64,000 bases of DNA from Actinoplanes sp. KI2 (GTDB lineage: Bacteria; Actinomycetota; Actinomycetes; Mycobacteriales; Micromonosporaceae), in NCBI RefSeq assembly GCF_025630775.1, contig NZ_JAOSZE010000031.1:1-64000 (forward strand). The letters run 5' to 3'. The notes beneath the pieces were generated by a model. It did no database searches, had not been told where the DNA came from, and saw only the letters and a program-made list of their open reading frames with translations. A program made the translations under genes and the position numbers. Each line of letters begins with the position of its first letter. Within the stretch, counting starts at the first letter, position 1. Shown piece by piece: positions 43,623 through 52,077 of this stretch.

Positions 43623-43925
43623 TCATCGGTCGCGGTCGGTCGAGAACGCCTTTGCCAGCATGGCGGCGATCGCGATCCCGACCACCGCGATCCCGAGCTG
43701 CACCGCCAGCACCTCCCAGTCGTATCGGTGATGCCACACCGTGACCAGTCGCCCGCTCCGCAGGTCCCATCGGTCGGCCGCCCAGGTCCCGGCCACCGCC
43801 GCCCCCATTCCGATCAGGACGGTCAGGATGATCCCGATCCCCTGCCGTCCGGGCAGCAGAATCCTGGCCACCACCCCGATGACCGCCCCGAACGCAATGG
43901 CGGCCACGTAATCCTGAGCGCCCAC
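43623..43925 (-). CDS. Small membrane protein, GlsB/YeaQ/YmgE-like
   Basis: A 100-residue protein: IAFGAVIGVVARILLPGRQG and IGIILTVLIGMGAAVAGTWAA match the transglycosylase-associated (GlsB/YmgE) family glycine-zipper helices, and a third helix follows a charged loop. The GTG at 43925 is preferred because AGGAGG precedes it by five bases; a longer frame begins at 43985. Stress-associated in other bacteria; function unknown. Confidence 0.75.
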   Translation of the reverse strand: MGAQDYVAAIAFGAVIGVVARILLPGRQGIGIILTVLIGMGAAVAGTWAADRWDLRSGRLVTVWHHRYDWEVLAVQLGIAVVGIAIAAMLAKAFSTDRDR

Positions 43926-44136
43926 CGCAACCTCCTGGCCTTCCGACGTCACCGCCACCGATTCCCGGACGAGCGGCACCACCAAACGTGACGCGATCCG
44001 GCGATGATAGATTGACGTCGCATTGTCGTGACGCGACCGGGGAGGTGAGACCGATCAACGCAGTGACCGGTCGGGGCTCCCTCGCGCGTACCGCCTAGGG
44101 AGTGCCCGCAGACGGCAACCCGAAAGGCTTCGCGCC

Positions 44137-44865
44137 ATGCTTTTCCTCGCCGAGACGTCCACCGACGGCGTCCGCGAACAGCTCTTCAGCACCCATGACA
44201 TCCCCGCTGTGCTGTGGTCGCCGGACGGCGCCCGCGGCGCCCGGCCACTCGTCCTGCTCAGCCACGGCGGCGGCCGGCACAAGAAGGACCCGGAGATGGT
44301 CGAGCTCGGCCGTCGCCTGGCGCTCGACCACGGCTACGCCGTGGTGGTCCCCGACGTGCCCGCGCACGGCGATCGGCCCCCGGTCGAGGAGTACCAGCGA
44401 CTCGCCGATCGGAACCAGTCTCGGGTCGCCGCGGGCGAGGACCTGGGCCCGCTGATCGCCGCGTTCCAGGCCCTGGTCGCGCGGCAGACCGTGCCGGAGT
44501 GGCGCGCGGTGCTGGACGCGGTCCAGCAGCTCCCGCACGTCGGCGCCGGGCCGGTCGGCTACTGGGGCGTGTCGCTGGGCTGCGGGCTCGGCGTCCCGTT
44601 CGTCGCCGCCGAGCCCAGGGTGCGGGCGGCCGTGCTGGGCCTGGGCGGCGCCTCGGCCAACGCGGATCTCGCCGCCCGGATCACCGCCCCGGTGCAGTTC
44701 GTCCTGCAATGGGACGACGAACGGGTGCCCCGGGCGCACGGCCTGGCCCTTTACGACGCGATCGGCTCGGCGGAGAAGACGCTGCATGCCAACCCGGGCG
44801 GGCACGAGATGCCGCCGGCCGAGGTGGACAGCGCCGTGCGGTTCCTGGCCCGGCATCTGGGCTGA
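44137..44865 (+). CDS. Alpha/beta hydrolase, dienelactone-hydrolase-like
   Basis: A 242-residue cytoplasmic hydrolase: LVLLSHGGGRHKKDPEMVEL (oxyanion), nucleophile serine in YWGVSLGCG, aspartate in QWDDERVP, and histidine in PGGHEMPP. Substrate is unknown. The 211-bp leader holds an imperfect hairpin (44074-44107, GGGCTCCCT pairing with AGGGAG-TGCCC) about 30 bp before the start, and no clear ribosome binding site other than GAAAGG. Confidence 0.85.
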   Translation: MLFLAETSTDGVREQLFSTHDIPAVLWSPDGARGARPLVLLSHGGGRHKKDPEMVELGRRLALDHGYAVVVPDVPAHGDRPPVEEYQRLADRNQSRVAAGEDLGPLIAAFQALVARQTVPEWRAVLDAVQQLPHVGAGPVGYWGVSLGCGLGVPFVAAEPRVRAAVLGLGGASANADLAARITAPVQFVLQWDDERVPRAHGLALYDAIGSAEKTLHANPGGHEMPPAEVDSAVRFLARHLG

Positions 44866-44997
44866 TCCCACCGATCGGCTCCCGGCCGGGCTGACCCCGC
44901 CGTGCCCGGCTCCGGGCTGAGCTGGGCGGCCCGGCCCATGCCGGCTGGGCCGGGCCGGTCCTGGCCGGTCCTGGCCGGGCTGAGCCGGGCCGGCCGA

Positions 44998-45042
44998 CTG
45001 ACGGGCAACTGACGGACCGGTCCGGCGGTCCGCCGATACGCT
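44998..45042 (+). promoter_or_regulatory. Leaderless promoter of BTAD regulator 3 with paired heptamers
   Basis: CTGACGG occurs at 44998-45004 and 45009-45015, 11 bp apart. TACGCT at 45037-45042 is a -10 hexamer seven bases before the GTG at 45050, implying a leaderless transcript. The heptamers end 21 bp before the -10, so a degenerate third copy or a different mode would be needed for SARP-type activation. Confidence 0.5.
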
Positions 45043-45049
45043 GGGCCGC

Positions 45050-48000
45050 GTGCGCATCCGCCTGCTCGGCGGCTTCGGCGTGGACCGGGACGACGGGGCG
45101 CCCGTCCCGGCCCGCGAGTGGCGCCTGCGCAAGGCTCGTACGCTGGTGAAACTCCTCGCCCTCGCGCCCGGCCAGCAGATCCACCGGGACGTGCTGCTGG
45201 AGCTGCTGTGGCCGGACCGCGATCCCGCGTCGGCGGCCAACAACCTGCACCAGGCCCTGCATGTGGCCCGCCGGGTGCTGGCCGGCGACGGCCCGCCGGG
45301 CGACCTGCTCACGCTGCGGGACGACGTGCTCACGCTCGGCCCGGTCGAGGTCGACGTGCTCGAGTTCGAGCGACTGGCGCACGACGGCCGGTCCGCGGCC
45401 GCCGTGGCCGCCTACACCGGCGACCTGCTGCCCGAGGACCGTTTCGAGGACTGGGCGGCCGAGCGGCGTGAGCAGTTGCGATCGCTTTTCTGCGCGGCCC
45501 TGGTCGACCTCGACGACCCGGCGGCGGCCGACCGGGCGCTGGCGATCGATCCGCGGCACGAGGGCGCCGTCCGGGTCGTCATGCGCCACCTCGCCGCCGA
45601 CGGCCGCCGATCGGAGGCGCTCGCCCGGTACGAGCGGCTCCGCGACGACCTGCTCGCCGACTTCGGCACCGATCCCGACCCGGAAACCCGCCGGCTCTAC
45701 CGCAAGTTGCTGACCGACGAGCCACCCGCCCCGGGCAACAACCTCGGTTCGCCGCTGACCAGTTTCGTCGGCCGGGAGCGGGAGATCGCCGACGTGCATC
45801 GCCTGCTCGTCCGTGGCGGCCTGCTCACGCTCACCGGGGTCGGCGGCGCCGGCAAGACGCGCCTCGCCGAGGAGGCCGCCCGCCGGCTGCTCGGCGCCTA
45901 CCCGGACGGGGTCTGGTTCGCCGACCTGACCCGGGTCACCGACCCGCACCTGGTGGCCGACACGGTCGCCGCCGCGCTCGGCCTCGACCCGGCGGCGGGC
46001 TCCGACCCGTTGCGTACGCTGGTCGGCCGCCTCGCCACCGGCACCCTGCTGCTGCTCCTGGACAACTGCGAGCACCTGCTCACCGCCTGCGCCGAGCTGG
46101 CCGTCGCGGTCCGCCGCGCCTGTCCGGGCGTGACCCTGCTGGCCACCAGCCGGGAGCCGCTGCACGTCCCCGGCGAGGTCACTTTCCGGGTCCCGTCGCT
46201 GGAGGTGCCGGCCGGCGACGACGAACTGGCCGAGCTGTCCTCGGTGCGGCTGTTCGTGGACCGGGCGCGCGACGTACGCCCCGGCTTCGCTCTCGACGAC
46301 GCCAACGCGCCCGCGATCGCCGACATCTGCCGCCGGCTCGACGGCATCCCGCTCGCGCTGGAGCTGGCCGCGGCCCGGATGTCCCATCTGGAGCCGGCCG
46401 AGGTCGCCGAGCGGCTGACCGGCGCGCTCTCCCTGCTCGGCCGCCGCGGCGAGGTCACCCGGCACGCCACGCTGCGGGCCGCGCTGGAGTGGAGTCACGC
46501 CCTGCTCGATCGGGACGAGCAGATCCTGCTGCGCCGCCTGGCGGTCTTCGCCGGGAGCTTCTCGCTGGACGCGGCCGAGCAGGTCTGCGCCGGGCGCTCC
46601 GCGCTGGACGCCGCCGAGCAGATCGGCCCCGGGAGCTCCGCGCTGGACGCGCCCGAGCAGGTCGGCGCCCGCGACGAGGTTCCCGTTCTCGACTGCCTGG
46701 GGCGGATCGTGGACAAGTCGCTCGTGCAGATCGAGCCGGCTGGCGACCGCTCCCGCTACCGGCTGCTCGAGACGATCCGGCAGCTGGCCCGGGAGCGGCT
46801 GGTCGCGGCCGGCGAGGCGGCGGCGTTCGAGGCCGCGCACAGCCGGTACTTCGCCCGGCTGGCCGCCGCGAGCGACCCGGACAACGCCCCCGGCATGGTC
46901 GTCGAGCGCCCGCAGCTGCTCGACATCGATCACAACAACCTGCGCGCCGCGCTGACCTGGTCGCTGCGGCACAACCCGGCGCAGGCGCTGCAGCTGGCGG
47001 TCAGCCTGTGGCGCTACTGGCTGGCCCGCGGCCACTTCGTCGAGGGCGCGGGCTGGCTGGAACGTGCGCTGGAGGCGGCGTCCGCCCCGTCGCCGGAGCG
47101 ATCGCGGGCGTTCTTCGCGCTCGCCGTGCTGCTGGGTCGCCGCGGCATCGGAAACCGGCTGCCGGAGCTGGGCGACGCCGGCGTGGCCGACGCCGAGCGA
47201 TCGGGCACGGCCGTCGACGTGGCGCGGGCCTGGCTCATGCGCGGCATGCTGATCCTCGGCGTGGCCGAGGTGGACGAGGCCGAGCGGATCGCGTTGACCG
47301 CGCCGACCCCGGACGGGCCGCTCACCGCCACCGCCCGCTGGCTGGCGGCGCTGGCCGCGCTGCTCCGCGAGGACCACGGCCTCGCCCGCGAGCGGTTCGC
47401 CGACTGCCTGCGGGAGCTCGACCGGCTCGACGCCGCGGTGGAGCCGTTCCTGCCGGCCGTGACCATGTGTTTGCCGCTCGCCCCGATCGGCGACACCACG
47501 GTTCCGGTCTTCGAGGAGTCCTGGCTGCTCGGGCGCCGGGTCGGCGCCGTGCAGGGGCACGCGTACGCGCTCTCGGCCGCCGGCTATGCCCACCGGCTGG
47601 CCGGGGACCTGTCCGCCGCCCGGGACACGGTCGAGCACGCCGCCGAGGCCTTCGCCCGGATCGACGACACCGCGGGCCTGGCCCACGCCCTCAACCACCT
47701 GGGCTGCGTCGAGCGGGACGCCCGGGCGTTCGACGCCGCCGACAAGCACCTGCGCGAGGCGCTGCGGCTGCGGGAGCAGCTCGGCGACCGGCGCGCCGAG
47801 AACCTGACCCTGGCCAACCTCGGCCTGCTCACCGCGGCAGCCGGCGACGCCGCCGAGGGCCGCCGGTACGCCCGGATCGCCCTCGACCGGGGCCGCGCGG
47901 TCGACGACGGGCCGGGGGTCGGCGGCGCGCTGCTCAACCTCGCGGTGATCGAGCTGTACGGCGGCGACCGGCAGCGTGCCCGGGTGCTCACCGAGCGAGC

Positions 48001-48172
48001 GGTCGAGGTGTTCGAGCCGCAGGGATTCCTCCGGCTCGAGGCCTGGGTACGGCTGCTCGCCGCGGAGCTCGGCGCACCACCCGAGCACCTGCGCATCGCG
48101 CTCGCGCTGTTCCGGCGCCTGGGCTGCCGGCTCGGCACACCGCGTGCTGAGGCGTTGCTAAGCCGCGGCTAA
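45050..48172 (+). CDS. BTAD-AAA-TPR transcriptional activator 3
   Basis: A 1040-residue regulator: winged helix (1-85, MRIRLLGGFGVDRDDG), BTAD (90-230), ATPase with P-loop GVGGAGKTRLAEE near residue 263, LLLDNCEHLLTACAEL, ATSREPLH, then TPR-like repeats up to a short ALFRRLGCRLGTPRAEALL end. Like paralog 2 it has a repeat insert right after AAEQVCAG (three 13-residue copies). It starts at GTG 45050. The downstream flavin oxidase is on the same strand 25 bp away, with three 11-bp-spaced heptamers overlapping this gene's 3' end. Confidence 0.92.
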   Translation: MRIRLLGGFGVDRDDGAPVPAREWRLRKARTLVKLLALAPGQQIHRDVLLELLWPDRDPASAANNLHQALHVARRVLAGDGPPGDLLTLRDDVLTLGPVEVDVLEFERLAHDGRSAAAVAAYTGDLLPEDRFEDWAAERREQLRSLFCAALVDLDDPAAADRALAIDPRHEGAVRVVMRHLAADGRRSEALARYERLRDDLLADFGTDPDPETRRLYRKLLTDEPPAPGNNLGSPLTSFVGREREIADVHRLLVRGGLLTLTGVGGAGKTRLAEEAARRLLGAYPDGVWFADLTRVTDPHLVADTVAAALGLDPAAGSDPLRTLVGRLATGTLLLLLDNCEHLLTACAELAVAVRRACPGVTLLATSREPLHVPGEVTFRVPSLEVPAGDDELAELSSVRLFVDRARDVRPGFALDDANAPAIADICRRLDGIPLALELAAARMSHLEPAEVAERLTGALSLLGRRGEVTRHATLRAALEWSHALLDRDEQILLRRLAVFAGSFSLDAAEQVCAGRSALDAAEQIGPGSSALDAPEQVGARDEVPVLDCLGRIVDKSLVQIEPAGDRSRYRLLETIRQLARERLVAAGEAAAFEAAHSRYFARLAAASDPDNAPGMVVERPQLLDIDHNNLRAALTWSLRHNPAQALQLAVSLWRYWLARGHFVEGAGWLERALEAASAPSPERSRAFFALAVLLGRRGIGNRLPELGDAGVADAERSGTAVDVARAWLMRGMLILGVAEVDEAERIALTAPTPDGPLTATARWLAALAALLREDHGLARERFADCLRELDRLDAAVEPFLPAVTMCLPLAPIGDTTVPVFEESWLLGRRVGAVQGHAYALSAAGYAHRLAGDLSAARDTVEHAAEAFARIDDTAGLAHALNHLGCVERDARAFDAADKHLREALRLREQLGDRRAENLTLANLGLLTAAAGDAAEGRRYARIALDRGRAVDDGPGVGGALLNLAVIELYGGDRQRARVLTERAVEVFEPQGFLRLEAWVRLLAAELGAPPEHLRIALALFRRLGCRLGTPRAEALLSRG
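46565..46681 (+). repeat. 39-bp in-frame triplication inside BTAD regulator 3
   Basis: CTGGACGC at 46565, 46604 and 46643 starts three 39-bp units encoding LDAAEQVCAGRSA, LDAAEQIGPGSSA and LDAPEQVGARDEV. It is the same linker that is expanded by Ser/Gly codons in regulator 2. Confidence 0.9.
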
Positions 48173-48189
48173 GAGCGCGTTCCTAGCGT
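48146..48189 (+). promoter_or_regulatory. SARP-type heptamers before the flavin oxidase
   Basis: GCTGAGG (48146), GCTAAGC (48157) and GCTAAGA (48168) are spaced exactly 11 bp. The last ends 9 bp before TAGCGT (48184-48189), itself eight bases before the ATG at 48198. The array overlaps the last codons of the regulator gene, so the site must have evolved within coding sequence. Confidence 0.78.
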
Positions 48190-48197
48190 CGGCCGGT

Positions 48198-49586
48198 ATG
48201 AACACCTTTGGCGAAGCCACGCTCGGCGAGCTGGCGCAAGCCCTGCGGGGCGATCTGATCCGCCCGGACGACCCGGGCTACGACGAGGCGCGATCGATCT
48301 GGAACGGCGCCCACGACCGGCGGCCGGCCCTGATCGTCCGCTGCCACGGGGTGGCGGACGTGCTCAAGGCGGTCGAGTTCGCGCGCAGTGAAGGGCTGCC
48401 GCTCGCGGTCCGCGGCGGCGGCCACAGCATTCCCGGCTTCTCGACCGTGGACGGCGGCCTCGTGCTCGACCTGTCCCCGATGAACGGCATCCGGGTCGAT
48501 CCCGGCCGCGGCACGGTCACCGCCCAGGGCGGCTGTCTGTGGCGCGACGTGGACGCCGAGACGCAGGCGTTCGGCCTGGCCACCACCGGCGGCATCATCT
48601 CGTCCACCGGCATCGGCGGCTTCACGCTCGGCGGCGGCATCGGCTGGCTGGTCCGGCGCTGCGGCCTGACCTGCGACAACCTGATCGCGGCCGACATCGT
48701 GACCGCGGACGGTCAATATCTGCACACGAGCGAGCGGGAACGGCCGGAACTGCTGTGGGCGCTGCGCGGCGGTGGCGGCAACTTCGGCGTGGTCACCTCG
48801 CTCGAGCTGCGGCTGCACGAGGTCGGCCCGACCATCTTCGGCGGGCTGGTCTTCTACCCCGGCGAGCATGCCGAGCAGGTTCTGCGCGGGTTCCGCGCGG
48901 CCACCGCGAAGGCGCCGGACGAGCTGACCGCACTGGTCAACATGACCACCGCTCCGCCCGCGCCGTTCCTGCCCGAACAGGTGCACGGCAAGCCGATCGT
49001 GGCGGTCGGCGCGCTGTGGTCGGGCCACCCCGAGGACGGCGACGCGCAGACCCGGCCGTTCCGGGAGCTCGCGCCGGTCGTGACCGACCTCTTCGGACCC
49101 ATGCCGTACACGGCGCTGCAGGGCCTGCTCGACCCGCTCTACCCGCGCGGCATGTGGAACTACTTCCGCTCGGCGTTCTTCGACGACCTCGACGACGCGG
49201 CCGGCCGCATCATCGGGGAGTTCCACCGCATCCCCAACCCGATCACCGAGATTCACATCCACCACCTCGGCGGGGCGATGGGCCGCGTCCCCGACGACGC
49301 GTCCGCGTTCGGCACCCGCGATCGGGAGTTCATCCTGAATGTGGTGGCGCGCTCGGCCGATGCCGACGGCTACCCGGCGGCGGTCGCCTGGGCCCGCGGA
49401 GCGACCGACGTGCTCGGGGCGGATGCCGCGACCTATGTGAACTTCACCGGCGAGGGCAGTGCGGAGCGGGTGCGCGCCGCGTACCCGAAGGCCACCTACG
49501 AGCGTCTGGTGACCGTCAAGGACGAGTACGACCCGACGAACCTGTTCCGGCTCAACCAGAACATCCCACCCTCGAAGTCCGCCTGA
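48198..49586 (+). CDS. BBE-type FAD-linked oxidase
   Basis: A 462-residue flavoprotein of the berberine-bridge/PCMH family. The histidine in VRGGGHSIPG is the usual 8-alpha FAD attachment site. At the position where bicovalent members have a cysteine, the sequence reads GGIISSTGIGGFTLGGGIGW, so 6-S-cysteinyl linkage is not expected. RGGGGNFGVVTSLELRLHEV and the C-terminal YDPTNLFRLNQNI are family marks. There is no signal peptide. Such enzymes oxidise alcohols, sugars or biosynthetic intermediates. Its promoter suggests direct control by BTAD regulator 3. Confidence 0.92.
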   Translation: MNTFGEATLGELAQALRGDLIRPDDPGYDEARSIWNGAHDRRPALIVRCHGVADVLKAVEFARSEGLPLAVRGGGHSIPGFSTVDGGLVLDLSPMNGIRVDPGRGTVTAQGGCLWRDVDAETQAFGLATTGGIISSTGIGGFTLGGGIGWLVRRCGLTCDNLIAADIVTADGQYLHTSERERPELLWALRGGGGNFGVVTSLELRLHEVGPTIFGGLVFYPGEHAEQVLRGFRAATAKAPDELTALVNMTTAPPAPFLPEQVHGKPIVAVGALWSGHPEDGDAQTRPFRELAPVVTDLFGPMPYTALQGLLDPLYPRGMWNYFRSAFFDDLDDAAGRIIGEFHRIPNPITEIHIHHLGGAMGRVPDDASAFGTRDREFILNVVARSADADGYPAAVAWARGATDVLGADAATYVNFTGEGSAERVRAAYPKATYERLVTVKDEYDPTNLFRLNQNIPPSKSA

Positions 49587-49681
49587 CGAAGCACCGCCTA
49601 GGGCCGGGTCCGAGGCCGACATCGCGCGTAAGTGTCGCTATCTGCGAGACAACCCGATTGACCGATTCCGAGGTCGGCGGT

Positions 49682-49767
49682 GAAGTAGTGGGGAAGTAGT
49701 CACGAACCCTGAACTGCCCACCGCTCGGGCGGAAACCCGGTTTACCTCCGCCCGAATCGGGTACGCT
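49682..49767 (+). promoter_or_regulatory. Repeat-rich promoter region of the acyltransferase gene
   Basis: GAAGTAGT occurs at 49682-49689 and 49693-49700, 11 bp apart. A 9-bp inverted repeat TCGGGCGGA (49725-49733) / TCCGCCCGA (49747-49755) follows, then a -10 TACGCT (49762-49767) nine bases before the ATG at 49777. TTTACC at 49741-49746 is a weak -35. No other gene is seen in this 190-bp gap. Confidence 0.5.
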
Positions 49768-49776
49768 GCCGCCGTA

Positions 49777-51834
49777 ATGTCGGATTTGACCAAGTCCCGG
49801 CCCGGCTTCGGCTACAGCCCGGCCCTCGACGGCATCCGGGCTTTCGCCGTCGCCGCCGTCGTGCTGTTCCACGCCGGGGTCGGCGGTGTGGCCGGCGGGT
49901 TCCTCGGCGTGGACACCTTCTTCGTCCTCTCCGGCTTCCTGATCACATCCCTGCTCCTGGCCGACCGATCAAAAATCACCACCTTTTGGGTACGGCGAGC
50001 CCGCCGCCTGCTGCCCGCCCTGCTGGCGATGCTGCTCGCCACCGTGGTCGCCGGGCGGTTCCTGCTGGCCGGCGACCCGGACGCGACCGGCCTGCTGCGC
50101 ACCGACGCGTTCGCCGCCCTCGGGTACGTCGCGAACTGGCGGATGATCTTCCGGGGCACCGGTTACGCCGCGGCCACCGCGACCGCCTCACCGCTGCAGC
50201 ACACCTGGTCGCTCGGTATCGAGGAGCAGTTCTACCTGCTCTGGCCGCTGCTGGTGGTGGGCCTGCTGACCTGGCTCGCGGCCCGGCGGGCCCGGGCGGC
50301 GCTGCTGTTCCTCTGCGTGGCCGGCGCCGTGCTGTCGCAAGTGCTCTGCGCCGTCCTGTACCGCCCCGAGGCGATCGGCCGCGATTACTACGGCACCGAC
50401 ACCCGGGCGCAGGCCCTGCTGATCGGCGCCGCCCTCGCCGTGCTCACCGGCCGTACCCTGCCGCGGCCCGGCCACCCGGCCGAGTCCACCACCCGGCCCC
50501 GCTCCCTGCCGCGGCTCCGCCTCCCGGCTGCGCTCGTCGAACGGCCCCTGCGGCTCGGCCTCCCGGCCGCGCTCGCCGCCGCGCTCACCTTCTGGCTGTG
50601 GCACGCCGCGAACGACCAGGCCGCCTGGCTGTACCACGGCGGGCTGACCGTCGCCGCGCTGGCCACCGCCGTCATAGTCGCGCATGTGATCGCCGAGCCG
50701 CACGCGCCGATCGCCCGGACGCTGAGCGTGCCGCCGCTGGTCGGGCTCGGGCGCATCTCGTACGGCGTCTATCTCTGGCATTGGCCGTTGTTCTGCTTCG
50801 TCACCGCCGACCGCACCGGGCTGTCCCGCTGGCCGCTGCTGGCCGTGCGGCTCGGCGGCACCCTCGCGGTCGCGATCGCCAGCTACTACGTCATCGAGCA
50901 GCCCATCCGCCGCGGCACGCTCGGCCGGCGCCTCCCCCGGCTGGTGCCCACCGCGGTCACCGCGGCCGCCCTGGCCGCGATGGTCGCCGTCATCGCCGTC
51001 ATCGCCGTCACCACCGAGCCGCCGCCACCGGCCACCACCCTCGCCGCCGCGCCGCCGGTGGTCATCGCGCCGCACCTGGCACGACGGCCGGCCATGGCCG
51101 GCCGGCCGGGCGTACCGCCGGCGGTACGCCCCGGGCGGATCACGTCACCGCACGAGCCCCGGGTCACCTTCCTCGGCGACTCGGTCGCCTGGGTGATCGG
51201 CAGCTATCTGCCCGCCCACCCGGGCCTGTGGACCAGCGTCCGCGCCATCCAGGGCTGCGGCATCGCCACGCTGCCGGACATCCTCGAGACGGGCACGCCG
51301 CACACCAACTACCCCGGCTGCACGTCGTGGCCCAGGCGCTGGCAGCGCGGCATCGACCAGGACCGGCCCGATGTGGCCGTCCTCGAGCTCAATCGCTGGG
51401 AACTGATGGACCGCCGCTACCAGGGCCACTACCAGCACGTCGGCGAGCCCGGCTACGACGCGTACCTGACCCGGCAACTCGACACCGCGATCGACATCGC
51501 CGGCTCCCGGGGCGCCGCGGTGGTCCTGCTGACCGCCGCGTACACGCATCGCGCCGAGCAGCCGGACGGCAGCCTCTACCCCGAGGACCAGCCGCAACGC
51601 GTCGACGCGTGGAACAACCTGATCCGCGCGGCCGCCGCCCGGCGCCCCGGCGAGGTGTCGGTTCTCGACATCGACCCGCTGGTCTGCCCGGGTGGCAAGT
51701 TCACCTGGCGGATCGACGGCATGCGGGTCCGCAGCGACGGCCTGCACTACACCCCGGAGGCCGTCCAGCGGATCATCGCGCCGTGGCTGCTGCCGAAACT
51801 GGCGCAGATCGCGGAGAGCGAACCGACCGGATAG
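49777..51834 (+). CDS. Acyltransferase-3 / SGNH fusion, OafA-like
   Basis: A 685-residue membrane protein. Residues 1-400 form about ten helices of the acyltransferase-3 domain, with the catalytic histidine in LFHAGVGGV and the GYSPALDGIRAFAV start. After a Pro/Ala linker the C-terminal 230 residues are an SGNH domain on the outer face: GDS in FLGDSVAWV and the terminal DGLHYTPEAV His. Such proteins O-acetylate cell-wall or surface polysaccharides. The start at ATG 49777 follows a -10 hexamer directly, suggesting leaderless transcription. Confidence 0.93.
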   Translation: MSDLTKSRPGFGYSPALDGIRAFAVAAVVLFHAGVGGVAGGFLGVDTFFVLSGFLITSLLLADRSKITTFWVRRARRLLPALLAMLLATVVAGRFLLAGDPDATGLLRTDAFAALGYVANWRMIFRGTGYAAATATASPLQHTWSLGIEEQFYLLWPLLVVGLLTWLAARRARAALLFLCVAGAVLSQVLCAVLYRPEAIGRDYYGTDTRAQALLIGAALAVLTGRTLPRPGHPAESTTRPRSLPRLRLPAALVERPLRLGLPAALAAALTFWLWHAANDQAAWLYHGGLTVAALATAVIVAHVIAEPHAPIARTLSVPPLVGLGRISYGVYLWHWPLFCFVTADRTGLSRWPLLAVRLGGTLAVAIASYYVIEQPIRRGTLGRRLPRLVPTAVTAAALAAMVAVIAVIAVTTEPPPPATTLAAAPPVVIAPHLARRPAMAGRPGVPPAVRPGRITSPHEPRVTFLGDSVAWVIGSYLPAHPGLWTSVRAIQGCGIATLPDILETGTPHTNYPGCTSWPRRWQRGIDQDRPDVAVLELNRWELMDRRYQGHYQHVGEPGYDAYLTRQLDTAIDIAGSRGAAVVLLTAAYTHRAEQPDGSLYPEDQPQRVDAWNNLIRAAAARRPGEVSVLDIDPLVCPGGKFTWRIDGMRVRSDGLHYTPEAVQRIIAPWLLPKLAQIAESEPTG

Positions 51835-51862
51835 CCACGGCGATCCCGGGCAAGCGGCAGCC

Positions 51863-52027
51863 ATGACCGTAACGGCGGACAAGCGGGAAAAGACCTGGCC
51901 ACCGTGGTCGGCGCGTGGCTCGCCGACGGTCTACTTCGGGGTGCTCGGCGCGATCGCGATCGTGATCGGCCTGCTGCTCTGGCTGATCAGCAAGCCGTTG
52001 CAGCGCCTCATGAGCGGCTTTCGCTGA
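51863..52027 (+). CDS. Small single-pass membrane protein
   Basis: A 54-residue protein: charged N-terminus (MTVTADKREKTWPPWSARG), one membrane helix (TVYFGVLGAIAIVIGLLLWL), short basic tail. It starts 28 bp after the acyltransferase stop and may be co-transcribed. The family is not recognised. Its first 13 bases (ATGACCGTAACGG) nearly match the start of the next gene (ATGACGGTAACGG), probably by chance. Confidence 0.6.
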   Translation: MTVTADKREKTWPPWSARGSPTVYFGVLGAIAIVIGLLLWLISKPLQRLMSGFR

Positions 52028-52077
52028 TCGCGATGCTCTGACGTTTGCCGAGGTCACTGGCCGGGTAGCCGAACGGT

